Below are positions 25,841 through 36,631 of a stretch of DNA of 38,221 nucleotides, piece after piece. Source of the stretch: Leptolyngbyaceae cyanobacterium MO_188.B28 (GTDB lineage: Bacteria; Cyanobacteriota; Cyanobacteriia; Phormidesmidales; Phormidesmidaceae); contig JASJDH010000015.1 of assembly GCA_030065175.1 (NCBI GenBank), positions 1 through 38,221 on the forward strand. The letters are read 5' to 3'. The notes beneath the pieces were generated by a model. The model ran no database searches and was not told the origin of the DNA. It was given only the letters and a program-made list of their open reading frames with translations. The number at the start of each line of letters is the position of its first letter. The stretch's first letter is position 1. The position numbers and the translations under genes were made by a program.

Positions 25841-26404
25841 ATGAGCGCAACTATTACCTTGATCAGGCATGGGAAACCCACAATCACGCCACGAGGATGG
25901 ATCGGCGGGTGCGAGCTACCCCAGGTTATCAGCCAAATTCAATCCGCCAGAATAGCAAGTGATTCTTTCCCGCCAGAAGATGTCCAAGCTCTCGTTCAAT
26001 CAGCACAGTTAGTTTTCACGAGCGATCTTCCTCGTTCGATACACTCTGCCCAAATTCTTAGGCCTACCGTTCTACCTGTCAGCAATCCCATCTTTCGTGA
26101 AGTAGATTTTTGGCTTGAATGTCCCGTTAACCTTCGCCTACCATTCCATATGTGGCTTTTTCTTGATAGGTTGCTCATATGTTTAAGGTATTCTCCAAAC
26201 TCTAAATCTCAGGCCGTCAAACAAGATCGAGTTGGAAAAGCTACTGAATTATTGGAACAGCAATCTCGAGAGACTGGGGCTGTCGTCTTGGTGGGTCATG
26301 GTATTACCAATCTATTTATTGCTAGAGAGTTAAAAAAGCGAGGATGGCGCGGCCCTCGAACGCCAAAATTAGAACACTGGGGATGTACAACTTATAGCCT
26401 TTGA
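25841..26404 (+). CDS. Histidine phosphatase superfamily protein
   Basis: This 187-residue protein has the RHG motif at its N-terminus (TLIRHGKP), the second arginine in FTSDLPRSIHSA, a Glu in REVDFW and the second catalytic His in VVLVGHGITNLF. This is the set of active-site residues of the phosphoglycerate-mutase-like histidine phosphatases, which use a phosphohistidine intermediate. The substrate cannot be told. It stands alone with no clear operon partner, and the region before it (25693-25840) shows no gene. Confidence 0.85.
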   Translation: MSATITLIRHGKPTITPRGWIGGCELPQVISQIQSARIASDSFPPEDVQALVQSAQLVFTSDLPRSIHSAQILRPTVLPVSNPIFREVDFWLECPVNLRLPFHMWLFLDRLLICLRYSPNSKSQAVKQDRVGKATELLEQQSRETGAVVLVGHGITNLFIARELKKRGWRGPRTPKLEHWGCTTYSL

Positions 26405-26470
26405 TTTTGGATTCCATCCTTCAGCCCAAGCTATGCTATGACACCTTGTCATTCGAAAAAGTTTGCAGGT

Positions 26471-27580
26471 TTAATCGGCGGAAACCCCAGCCCCAGCGCC
26501 TTCAACTAAAACCGGCTGATGGTAGGAATCCGGCTTATCTCCTACGGTGGCGCCCCCGTTAATCATGCCTTGTAGACTGGGTTCAAAGAAGGTGTAGGGA
26601 AAGCGACTTTCAGGACGGCTGACGGCGTCTAAACGTTGTTGCAGCTCTGTCGGAATCTCAAAATCTAGGGCGCCGAGATTATCTTGCAGTTGATGCAGTT
26701 TGGTGGCTCCAATGATAACGGAAGCCACCGCGGGACGATGCGCTACCCAGTTCAACGCTATCTGGGCCATGGAGCGAGTGAGTTCCTTCGCCACTCTTTC
26801 TAATTCCGCCACGATCGCCCAGTTTTTTTCGGTAAATTTGTTGAATGCGGGGTTGCCGCTGTTGGCCAACATTGCCAAACGACCCGAGCCTTCGCCGCCC
26901 TGCTCCGAAGGTTTGTATTTACCGGAAAGCAGTCCGCTAGCCAGGGGCGACCAGACCATAATGCTGGAGCCTAAGGTCTTCGCCATCGCCGTATACTCAA
27001 ACTCGATGTTGCGCTCTGCCAGGGAATATTCCAATTGCACAGTGCTAATGGGTTCCCAGCGTCGTTCGTTCGCCAGGGTCTGGGCTTGGGCCACATACCA
27101 GGCGGGCGCGTCGGACAGGGCCACATAGCGGACCTTACCGGAGCGCACTAGATCATCCAAGGTGCGCATCACTTCTGCTGCTGGCGTCACCTGATCCCAA
27201 GTGTGGAGCATATAGACATCAATGTAGTCGGTCCCGAGACGTTGGAGCGACCCCTCTACGGCCCGGAGAATATTTTTGCGTCCGTTGCCTCCTGCATTGG
27301 GGTTGCCGGGTTCGGCATTGTAGCTGAACTTGGTGCTGATGACGACGAGATCGCGCGTCCCGCTATCCTTCACAAACCGTCCCAGCATCCGTTCGCTGTT
27401 ACCATTGGTATACAAATCCGCCGTGTCGATAAAGTTGCCGCCCGCTCCTAAATAGGCGTCAAACAGTTGGCGAGCATTGGTCTCATCCGCTCCCCAGCCC
27501 CAGTCATCGCCGAAGGTCATTGTACCCAACGCCAGGCGGCTGACTTTCAGTCCGGTGTTGCCTAAGGTGTAATAGTCCAT
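26471..27580 (-). CDS. Aldo/keto reductase
   Basis: This 369-residue NADPH-dependent oxidoreductase has the classic TIM-barrel motifs: LGTMTFGDDWGWG, the catalytic Asp and Tyr in FIDTADLYTNGNSERMLG, Lys in LVVISTKF, and His in YIDVYMLHTWDQ. The C-terminal cofactor region has VASVIIGATKLHQLQDNL. It reduces aldehydes or ketones; the natural substrate is unknown. The binding site AGGAGGAAATTC lies just before the start. It is divergent from the AraC-type regulator gene, with 148 bases between them, the usual arrangement for a regulator and its target. Confidence 0.92.
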   Translation of the reverse strand: MDYYTLGNTGLKVSRLALGTMTFGDDWGWGADETNARQLFDAYLGAGGNFIDTADLYTNGNSERMLGRFVKDSGTRDLVVISTKFSYNAEPGNPNAGGNGRKNILRAVEGSLQRLGTDYIDVYMLHTWDQVTPAAEVMRTLDDLVRSGKVRYVALSDAPAWYVAQAQTLANERRWEPISTVQLEYSLAERNIEFEYTAMAKTLGSSIMVWSPLASGLLSGKYKPSEQGGEGSGRLAMLANSGNPAFNKFTEKNWAIVAELERVAKELTRSMAQIALNWVAHRPAVASVIIGATKLHQLQDNLGALDFEIPTELQQRLDAVSRPESRFPYTFFEPSLQGMINGGATVGDKPDSYHQPVLVEGAGAGVSAD

Positions 27581-27728
27581 GAATTTCCTCCTGTAGCGGA
27601 ATGAACTGTAAAAGCCTTATCTTTGGCTTACAATCACTACTATCAAACAATTCTCAAATTAATTCTTGTAGCTGATTGCTGAGTTTTGGTAAAAAGTTGC
27701 GCTCTGTTAATTCGCTTGGCAAGACCCT
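27581..27728. promoter_or_regulatory. Divergent promoter region with candidate operator
   Basis: Between the aldo/keto reductase and AraC-type genes lies an imperfect inverted repeat, TGTAAAAGCC at 27607-27616 and GGCTTACA at 27625-27632. It is positioned close to the reductase start and could be a regulator binding site. No clear -10/-35 pair was found. Confidence 0.35.
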
Positions 27729-28634
27729 ATGCAAAGCCAGATTAACTTTGTCGATAGCCAGACCCTGTCACCCAGACCAGACGTAACCGCCGGACAGATC
27801 ATCGTGTCCAGCAAAGAGTTTGACTGGGATGGAATTTATATCGAAAAAGGAGAGAATGAAGAGTTTACTCCAAGCGACGTTACCGTTCCTCAGCATTACT
27901 TCGCCATGAATGTTGGTCCCGCCTTTGATTGGGAATGGAAGGATGGCAAAACCTTTCGAACGCACCGTTACGATACCGGAGATCTGTGGGTCAATCCAGC
28001 GGGCGTTCCCTTTTCCCATCGTATTAGCGGGCGTAACCAATTCGTTTTGCTGACGCTCGATCCCAGCAAAATTCCTGAACTGCTTCCTGATCAACCGCTG
28101 CTCGAACGTCTGGTCTTCCGACGACAGCATCGGTCCCAAGATAGGCATCTGCAAGCACTGATTCAAGCACTCCTGATCGAGGCAGAGATGGGGGGACCGA
28201 ATGGTCGGCTTTACGCAGACACCCTATCGACGGCGTTAGCGACCCACTTTGTAAATCACTACAGCGTCGACTGTCCGGTTGATTTTTCTAGTCCGCCCCC
28301 GATTGAACGTCAACGGTTGGGGCGGATCATTGACTATATTGAGGCCAATCTCACTGAGGACATCAGTCTGTCAGACTTAGCTCTTGAGGCGGGTTTAAGT
28401 AAGTTTCATTTTTCCCGGCTATTCAAAGAAGCCATAGGCGTTACGCCCCACAAATATTTGGTGAAACGTCGCATTGAGCAGGCCGCCCAAGTTCTCAGAA
28501 AGGGAGACTTCACAATTGCTCAAGTTGCCCATAGGTTTGGATTTACCGATCAATCTCACTTCACGCGTGTGTTTAAGCAGGTCAAGGGGTTAACGCCAAA
28601 GCGCTTCATTAAGTTGCTAAACCAGCTTGTCTAA
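27729..28634 (+). CDS. AraC/XylS-family transcriptional regulator
   Basis: This 301-residue protein has an N-terminal cupin-like sensor region (about 1-170) and a C-terminal DNA-binding domain with two helix-turn-helix units: ISLSDLALEAGLSKFHFSRL then FKEAIGVTP, and IAQVAHRFGFTDQSHFTRVF followed by KGLTPKRF, the family signature. The placement, divergent from an aldo/keto reductase gene, suggests it activates that gene in response to an aldehyde or related ligand; this is inference from layout. Confidence 0.92.
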   Translation: MQSQINFVDSQTLSPRPDVTAGQIIVSSKEFDWDGIYIEKGENEEFTPSDVTVPQHYFAMNVGPAFDWEWKDGKTFRTHRYDTGDLWVNPAGVPFSHRISGRNQFVLLTLDPSKIPELLPDQPLLERLVFRRQHRSQDRHLQALIQALLIEAEMGGPNGRLYADTLSTALATHFVNHYSVDCPVDFSSPPPIERQRLGRIIDYIEANLTEDISLSDLALEAGLSKFHFSRLFKEAIGVTPHKYLVKRRIEQAAQVLRKGDFTIAQVAHRFGFTDQSHFTRVFKQVKGLTPKRFIKLLNQLV

Positions 28635-28790
28635 TAAGAGTCGATGTAGTTTTCTATACACGCATGCTTGAGTTTCTTGGTATTAAATAAGCAAAGAATT
28701 TTGTGTCTTCAAGTATGAAGAAAATAAGAAGAATGAAGGTTTTCCGACGGCAAAAACCGCACGGTCACTTAATTTTTTCTAAGAGTTCGT

Positions 28791-29711
28791 TTGAAACATA
28801 CTGTCATTGCCTTTGCCGCCATCGCCATCGAAAACGAGCGGGATGAGGATCTAGGCGATGGCAGCCCTCCTCAGGCGCCGGGTGGATTTCTGACTATCCT
28901 GGACCTGACTGGGTCCCCTAAAACTTGGAGAGCCAGGTCCGTCAATCTCAATGGAGTCGCCGATAAATTTCCCAATGATCCAGAACCTGAATACGTTGAC
29001 ATCAATGAGGATAACGTTGCAGTCGTCACCCTGCAGGAGAATAACCATATCGTACTGGTCGATCTGCCAACTGGTCGGATCTTGAACGACTGGAGAGCTG
29101 GCAGTGCTGATCTCGACCAGATTGACACGATTGAGAATAACTTGATTGAACTCAACAGCAGTCTACCTGACATTCCCAGGGAGCCAGACGGCGCCACTTG
29201 GCTCAATACCGAGATACTCTGGCCACCGCCGATGAGGGGGACCTGGATGGAGGCAGCCGAGGCTTTACCCTGTTCAACCAGAATGGGCAGGTTTTGTTTA
29301 CCCCAGGCAACCAGATTGAACATGCGGTGGTTCACTTGGGACATTATCCCAAAGTTCGGTCTGCAAGCAAGGGCAATGAACCTGAAAATGTCGAATTTGG
29401 TCGTTATGGCGATGATGACTGTAGTCGAGCGCGATAATCAGGCCGGGCCTGACGCCACGATCAAGCGAATCTATCGGTTCTCTATTTCTGGACTGACCCC
29501 AACCGGCAATCCTTCCGGCTTTCCAGTCGTCAGCAAACGACTGGTGCGTGACCTAATCCCTGACTTGCAAGCGACTGGAGGGTTGGTCGTGGAAAAAATC
29601 GAAAGCCTGACAGTGTTGCCGGATGGCTCAGCGTTGATTGTTAACGACAACGATGGCTTGGATGATAATAATGGTGAAACCCAACTTTTGAGATTACCTA
29701 ACCTGTTATAA
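28791..29711 (+). pseudogene. Phytase-like (esterase-like activity) protein, decayed gene
   Basis: The open frame at 28791-29711 is not one protein. Its first part (IENERDEDLGDGSPPQAPGG to PREPDGATW) reads as the inside of a bacterial phytase-like esterase domain. Near 29200 the natural continuation moves to another frame, TLATADEGDLDGGSRGFTLF then PGNQIEHAVVHLGHYPK and PENVEFGRYGDD (to about 29415), and then returns to the first frame for VVERDNQAGPDATIKRIYRF and the C-terminal ALIVNDNDGLDD. So there are two frame changes, and the second junction also looks like an internal deletion because these segments are normally far apart. The N-terminus is missing as well. Function is lost. Confidence 0.75.
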
Positions 29712-30464
29712 GGTTAGGGTTTGGCTTGCTTAGGCGATGCCTGTTTATAAGCAATCAAGTTTGTTGGGACAAAAACCAGAGTCCCAACAAACTTAAATTG
29801 AGTTTGCATGCGGTTGCTCAAGTCACTTTCGTATCAGCTTCATGACTGAAGCATCCGGGACCGGCTCTCCCGCTTCTAAAGAAGGGCTCGCATTGGATTC
29901 TGGCTCAGGGATGAATCATAAACCTGATTCTGAGGGTTAGGAAATTGATCCTATTGCGGAAGACTTCATTTTAGAGAAATATTAAGTTTTGCAAAACAAT
30001 TTCATTTTTGGCGCACAAAAACAGGTTTGATTGATTAGGCTTTCGATATGCAAACTCGTAATGAGTATGACTTTATACGCTTGCTTAAGTTCCTGAGTCT
30101 AATTAATTGCTTGGTAAGCTTCTAGCTTTGCCGATCTAGTTTTGCTGGGGCGACTCGAATAGGGTTGACTATGTGCGCAAACTCAAGAAATTTAATAATT
30201 TTCCCGAATGCTAGTGTCCTAGCACATTCGCGATCTAAGGTTTTGTCTAGACCAAGTGGTCAGGCTATGGAGCGTTTATTGAGGGCTAACTCTTCGCCCC
30301 TTGGAGGGGTTAACAGATTAAAGCCTTCAGCAAAACTGGAGGTCGCCTAACTTTTATAACTGTCCCTGTAGAGAGCAGATAACACTAGGGTAGTGTCTCT
30401 ACTCATCAATCTCGTAGTTAAGAAGTATTTAACTGATGTTGAATGTGAGTAAGGAGCTGGGCAA
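29712..30464. other. 753-base intergenic region, no gene supported
   Basis: The region holds a 14-bp perfect hairpin at 29757-29794, and near the peroxiredoxin start a hairpin with arms GTAGAG (30368-30373) and CTCTAC (30397-30402) enclosing ACACT/AGTGT, plus the palindrome AGTTAA-N7-TTAACT at 30416-30434, which could be regulatory. Small open frames at 29842-29940 and 30165-30350 lack binding sites and recognisable sequence. Confidence 0.5.
29757..29794. terminator. Stem-loop after the phytase-like pseudogene
   Basis: AAGTTTGTTGGGAC and GTCCCAACAAACTT pair perfectly over 14 bp with a 10-base loop. It lies 45 bases past the pseudogene. No long T-run follows on either strand, so terminator function is likely but not sure. 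Confidence 0.55.
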
Positions 30465-31025
30465 ATGTTGTTTAATCATGAGGGCCAGCGTGTCCCTGAA
30501 GTAACCTTTCGGATATTTGCAGAGGTAGGTTGGTGCGAACTTTCGACGGCGGATCTCTTTAATCATAAAACCGTGGTGGTGTTCGCTGTGCCGGGGGCCT
30601 TTACCTGCCCACATTCTCCTATTCAACTATTAGGCTACAACGAGTATGCCGAGGTATTCCGAGCAAACGGGGTTGATGAAATTCTTTGCATTTCGGTGAA
30701 TGATCCGTTTTCGCTAGCGAGTTGGGCTCAAGAAGAGGGAGCCGATCAGGTGCGATTTATCCCCGATGTGAATGGTGACTTTACCCGCGAGATGGGGATG
30801 ATGGCGGACCTTTCTGATAAAGGGATGGGGCTCCGCTCTTGGCGCTATTCCATGCTGGTGAAAGACGGGGTTATTGAAAAAATGTTTGTAGAACGAGACG
30901 GCTTTGAGGCGATGCCCGTGGTTTCTAATGCTGAGATAATGTTGAACTATATTAACCCAGAGGCCAAGAAACCCGAGCAGACGGCTGTGCTGATGCAAAT
31001 GTGGCGGACGATGCTATCCGCCTAG
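30465..31025 (+). CDS. Peroxiredoxin (Prx5-like) with displaced cysteine
   Basis: This 186-residue protein has the thioredoxin-fold layout of Prx5-type peroxiredoxins: VVVFAVPGAFT (37-47), GVDEILCISVNDPF and SWRYSMLVKDGVIEKMFVE. The usual active-site loop is PGAFTPTCS; here it reads PGAFTCPHS, so Cys48 lies two positions early and His50 occupies the place of the peroxidatic Cys. Other cysteines are at 24 and 75. The enzyme may use Cys48 or may have changed activity. ATG 30465 is supported by AAGGAG at 30451-30456. katG begins 60 bases downstream, so the two probably form a peroxide-defence operon. Confidence 0.85.
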   Translation: MLFNHEGQRVPEVTFRIFAEVGWCELSTADLFNHKTVVVFAVPGAFTCPHSPIQLLGYNEYAEVFRANGVDEILCISVNDPFSLASWAQEEGADQVRFIPDVNGDFTREMGMMADLSDKGMGLRSWRYSMLVKDGVIEKMFVERDGFEAMPVVSNAEIMLNYINPEAKKPEQTAVLMQMWRTMLSA

Positions 31026-31043
31026 AAAAAAGGTGACGCATAA

Positions 31044-33341
<2,298 letters not shown>

Positions 33342-33470
33342 TCCCAACGAAAAGGGTTTCCAGGGGTTCTAAGCCTAGCTTCAACCGATCATCGGGTGAT
33401 CAGAATTAGGTTGAGACTACGCAGACCTGCGGAAATCCTAAACGCGGATGGAAAGCAGAGACAAAAATGG

Positions 33471-33504
33471 GGGAGGCGTTTCAACTTGTCTTGAAACGCC
33501 TCCC
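33471..33504. terminator. Terminator between katG and a gene remnant
   Basis: GGGAGGCGTTTCAA and TTGAAACGCCTCCC form a perfect 14-bp stem with loop CTTGTC. It lies 130 bases past katG; on the minus strand it is followed by CCATTTTTG, so it may serve transcripts from both sides. Confidence 0.75.
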
Positions 33505-33520
33505 TAACTTTAGGCCCTTC

Positions 33521-33704
33521 CTACAAAAACGTGACATCCAGCACCATGCTCCGACGTGAGACACCGACCTGATTGACCACAGATAGATGCCATGACCCTG
33601 GATTGGTGTCAAAGCATTGAGGGGAGGTGACTCGCCCAGTGTTCGGATCGCTATCCGGGTTCTTAACATTGCACCGTCCACCGATGAAGCGGGTCTGGGT
33701 GTTA
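33521..33704 (-). pseudogene. C-terminal remnant of a gene cut by the IS element
   Basis: Reading leftwards from the IS end there is an open stretch of about 60 codons that ends at a stop at 33521-33523. It contains FIGGRCNVKNPDSDPNTGRV and then PGSWHLSVVNQVGVSRRSMV before LDVTFL. This has protein-like character but no start codon, and it begins exactly at the IS terminus. The sequence on the other side of the IS is occupied by a methyltransferase gene on the opposite strand, so the N-terminal half is not visible. I do not recognise the family. Confidence 0.65.
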
Positions 33705-34857
33705 TACTCTAGACGGCTGAAATCTTGACTTTCTTGAATGACTGAAAATTCAAGGACAACAAGCTCTCCAAGCGTGGCTTATGTTCTGTTCCAGTTTTCT
33801 TCAGGCAATCTTCAATAGCGGTCTTGAAGTCAGCAAAATCGCTATAGTATTTGGAATACAAACATTCGTTGCGCACAAAGCGCCAGAGCCGTTCAATCAA
33901 GTTCAAATGAGGCGAATAGGATGGCAAGTACAACAACTCGATGTCCAATATATCGGCTAAGTCCCGCACCAATTGACACTTTTGATAACGGGCATTGTCC
34001 AGGACGATAGTAATGGGGGTTGGCAGCTCCAAAGCCGCCACCTTCAGCAACATCAGGCAAATGCTTTGGGAATTGATATAGGTCTGATTGGTGACTGTGA
34101 TCACCTCTTGGGTGACCGCGTTAATCGCCCCCAAGACATTGAAGCGTTTACGACCCGATGGGGAGGGAATAAAGATGCGCTCAAAACACCAGATAAACCC
34201 CAGATAGGCGCGATAGACAAAGTGCGCCGCATCCATGAACAAGACGGTGCGCTCCCCCGCCTTAGCCTCCTCCAACCTGGGTTCTAGTTGTTCAACTCGA
34301 AACGCCTCTTGCTCTTCAATCTTGTCGGGGTCAGCACTTTTGCCGGGAACAAACCCCACTTTACGGCAAGCTAACCCGATGCGTTTGAGAAAGGCTCTGA
34401 TCTGAGTTGGACTGCGTTTGATGCCAGTGAGTCGTTCAATCTCTGCTTGCGCTTCAGCCACTGTGCGGGGTGGGTGCTCCTCAAAGTGGGCTTTTAGGGT
34501 TTCAGCATGGGGGTTGAGTTTACTGGGACTTCCCTTGTAGTTCAACCGTTTCAGTCCCTCAATCCCGTCTGCTTGATACTGCCGTAGGTAAACCGTCAAG
34601 GTGGTTTTGCTGATGTCGCACAAGTGTCGAATCTCTTGGTGAGCCATTCCTTGACTCTTGAGATAGAGCACGTCCATTTTCTTTTGAACTTTGGGATGAG
34701 GGTAGTGGTAGCGCTCGAATCGGAGTTGTTCAATGTCGGCTGGGCTAAATTCGACTTGGATCATGATTCACTGGGATGGATAGAGGCACACTTATGAATG
34801 CCTAGAATACCGAATCTAGGGCCGTCGAAAAAGTCCATCCCTCTATCGCGCGGAGTA
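33705..34857. mobile_element. IS630-family insertion sequence, about 1153 bp
   Basis: One transposase gene fills the element. The ends share TACTC, with partial inverted similarity further in (22 of 38 positions by eye when the flanking TA is included, with a GACTTT block aligned). TA dinucleotides flank both ends (33703-33704 and 34858-34859), which fits the TA target duplication of IS630/Tc1 elements. The left end truncates the reading frame at 33521-33704. The element looks complete and possibly active. Confidence 0.8.
33709..34764 (-). CDS. IS630-family transposase
   Basis: This 351-residue transposase has an N-terminal helix-turn-helix region (MAHQEIRHLCDISKTTLTVY, then LRQYQADGIEGL) and a second HTH-like part (TGIKRSPTQIRAFLKRIG), followed by a DDE/D catalytic core: VLFMDAAHF, TIVLDNARYQ and SPHLNLIERLWRFVRNE, whose Asp, Asp and Glu are the metal ligands. 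It is intact and in one frame, unlike many IS630 elements that use two frames. The stop codon lies within the terminal repeat, five bases from the element end. Confidence 0.93.
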   Translation of the reverse strand: MIQVEFSPADIEQLRFERYHYPHPKVQKKMDVLYLKSQGMAHQEIRHLCDISKTTLTVYLRQYQADGIEGLKRLNYKGSPSKLNPHAETLKAHFEEHPPRTVAEAQAEIERLTGIKRSPTQIRAFLKRIGLACRKVGFVPGKSADPDKIEEQEAFRVEQLEPRLEEAKAGERTVLFMDAAHFVYRAYLGFIWCFERIFIPSPSGRKRFNVLGAINAVTQEVITVTNQTYINSQSICLMLLKVAALELPTPITIVLDNARYQKCQLVRDLADILDIELLYLPSYSPHLNLIERLWRFVRNECLYSKYYSDFADFKTAIEDCLKKTGTEHKPRLESLLSLNFQSFKKVKISAV

Positions 34858-34894
34858 TATATCCTGATAGTGGGCAGTGTTGACTAGACAAGCT

Positions 34895-35572
34895 ATGAAA
34901 ACTGACTATCAAGGACATGATCATGCTTACCGGCGAAAACGCAATGATCCAGATTATGCAGGCTGGATTAAACACGATGAATTAGCTGAAAACTGGAGCC
35001 TCAGTTGGCGGCCTTTGCTTCAGAAAAAGGCATTTCCAAAACAGGGAAAGCCTCTGGAGATGGGGTGCGGAGCGGGAAATCTCAGTATTAATTTCGCCCA
35101 AGCAGGATACGAGGTAACTGGCGTTGATATCGCTCCAACCGCTATAGATTGGGCGATCGAAAATGCAGCTAAAGCAGGGGTGAATATTACGTTTATCCAG
35201 GGTGATGTACTGGAGAGGACTGAAATTGCTGATGGGTCTTTTGATATTGCTTTAGACGGTTATTGTTTTCACTGCATCATAGGCCGCGATCTCGCCCAAT
35301 TTTTACGCACAGCCCACCGCATTCTTAAAAACAGCGGCATCTTAGTCATCAATTCGATGTGTAATGAAGTACCCTCAAGCTGGCGCGATCGATTTAATCC
35401 TAAAACTCGCTGCCTCATGCGTAACGGTCTGGCAACCCGTTACATTGGCGATTCCAACGACATCCTGCAAGAGATTATCCAGGCCGCATTTAAAATTTTG
35501 GATGTAGAACTTGTCCCCCCTAAAAATCAGGAGGATCTTGCAGATCTGCAAGTAATTGCGGAAAAGAGATAA
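34895..35572 (+). CDS. Class I SAM-dependent methyltransferase
   Basis: I choose ATG 34895 (225 aa, MKTDYQGHDHAYRRKRND) over a TTG at 34877, which lies at the IS boundary. Motif I is LEMGCGAGNLSINFA, the acidic post-I residue is in VTGVDIAP, and motifs IV and V follow (SFDIALDGYCFHCI, and LKNSGILVINSM). This is the Rossmann fold of class I methyltransferases (methyltransferase type 11/25-like). The substrate is unknown. The gene starts only about 35 bases after the IS element, whose insertion may have changed its promoter. Confidence 0.85.
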   Translation: MKTDYQGHDHAYRRKRNDPDYAGWIKHDELAENWSLSWRPLLQKKAFPKQGKPLEMGCGAGNLSINFAQAGYEVTGVDIAPTAIDWAIENAAKAGVNITFIQGDVLERTEIADGSFDIALDGYCFHCIIGRDLAQFLRTAHRILKNSGILVINSMCNEVPSSWRDRFNPKTRCLMRNGLATRYIGDSNDILQEIIQAAFKILDVELVPPKNQEDLADLQVIAEKR

Positions 35573-35760
35573 GAAATATTGTGGCTTTTGCCCGCATAGA
35601 GCGAATGTATCCAGTTGGTGTGGCTACCTCTACCGCTCCCCTATTGTTAATCTACGTAGCTAATCTACGTGGCGATATTTCATGATGGTAGGCAGCGCTG
35701 ACTTTTACTTTTATAGGAGCTATTGGCAATGGGTGCTTGGAGTGTCGCCCACCCTACTTT

Positions 35761-36360
35761 CTACTCTTCAGCTTCGATAATTTGATCAACCGTCAATTCT
35801 AAACTTGGAAAAGTAGAGCAAGGAACTCCCTCACCTGGCAGATATTCCGCCTTCTGATAAATCTCGTCGCTTAGCGTCAATACAATGACCTTTGGCCCCT
35901 TTCCTCGCTGACAGTACTTTGCTGGAATCTGCCCCTTGTAGTCCACAATCCAATACTCCGGTGTCCTTAGCGCCTCGTATTCTTCTTGCTTGTCGACTAA
36001 GTCTGTACTCCAGTTACCAGAGGCAATCTCCACAATCAGTTTTGGCGCTGTGCGAATGCCTGGTCTACGCTCCTCCCGTCGTGTCGCCGGACGGTCAATC
36101 ACTGCAATATCGGGCCTTCTTCCCCGTACATTGTCAATCATCAAGGCATTCCGCTTGCGTACTGAGTAGTTCAGCTTTTGCCTTCGATACTGGAGTTCAA
36201 ACATAAACGATAAAAACTCCAAGATCTCCTCATGCCAATCATCGGGTTCCGGTATCAGAACTAACCTGCCGTCGACTAATTCATATTCATTGATTTCGTT
36301 ACCATCCTCAAAATCAATGAACTCTGTAAAGGTTAGCGATCGCGCAATAGATTGGATCAT
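35761..36360 (-). CDS. Uma2 family (DUF820) putative endonuclease
   Basis: This 199-residue protein belongs to the Uma2 family, a PD-(D/E)XK nuclease-like fold that is very abundant in cyanobacteria and of unknown biological role. The core shows the N-terminal helix (YELVDGRLVLIPEPDDWHEE), the catalytic Asp in RRPDIAVIDRP, Glu in KLIVEIASGNW and the following Lys in DKQEEYEAL, then EYWIVDYKG. HIP1 sequence lies near its start. It is a single gene with no nearby partner. Confidence 0.9.
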   Translation of the reverse strand: MIQSIARSLTFTEFIDFEDGNEINEYELVDGRLVLIPEPDDWHEEILEFLSFMFELQYRRQKLNYSVRKRNALMIDNVRGRRPDIAVIDRPATRREERRPGIRTAPKLIVEIASGNWSTDLVDKQEEYEALRTPEYWIVDYKGQIPAKYCQRGKGPKVIVLTLSDEIYQKAEYLPGEGVPCSTFPSLELTVDQIIEAEE

Positions 36361-36574
36361 AGCGATTTTAGCTTCCAGAGAAACTCAAGTTGCTTGAGCC
36401 ATCGTTGTTAAGCCATTGTAACTTGCTCCTAGAAGCGATCTGGCTTACAAATTCACCATTGGCGCTTGAAACAGCTTGAATGACGCTTTGTTAAGCTAAA
36501 CAAGCAGGACATGTCCCTGTGAAGCGGGAGATGGGATGCGATCTCCGATAGGCCTTACCTTGAGGAGATTGATT

Positions 36575-36619
36575 ATGTCTGATCCCAAATGCGCGTCCCT
36601 GATCTTGAACCGGCCTTAG
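36575..36619 (+). CDS. 14-codon leader reading frame upstream of the ABC-F gene
   Basis: ATG at 36575 follows the strong binding site TGAGGAGA (36561-36568) and encodes MSDPKCASLILNRP before TAG at 36617. It ends 12 bases before the ATG of the ABC-F gene and is in the same frame. The ABC-F start has only a weak binding site of its own. A regulatory leader peptide or translational coupling is possible; a chance frame is the alternative. Confidence 0.45.
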   Translation: MSDPKCASLILNRP

Positions 36620-36631
36620 ACACTGATTAAG

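Noticed and set aside
30165-30350. 61-codon open frame in the gap before the peroxiredoxin gene
   Set aside because: No binding site, no domain and poor coding character.
33521-33704. 66-codon alternative minus-strand frame over the gene remnant
   Set aside because: The frame ending at 33521 gives a far more protein-like sequence that ends exactly at the IS terminus.
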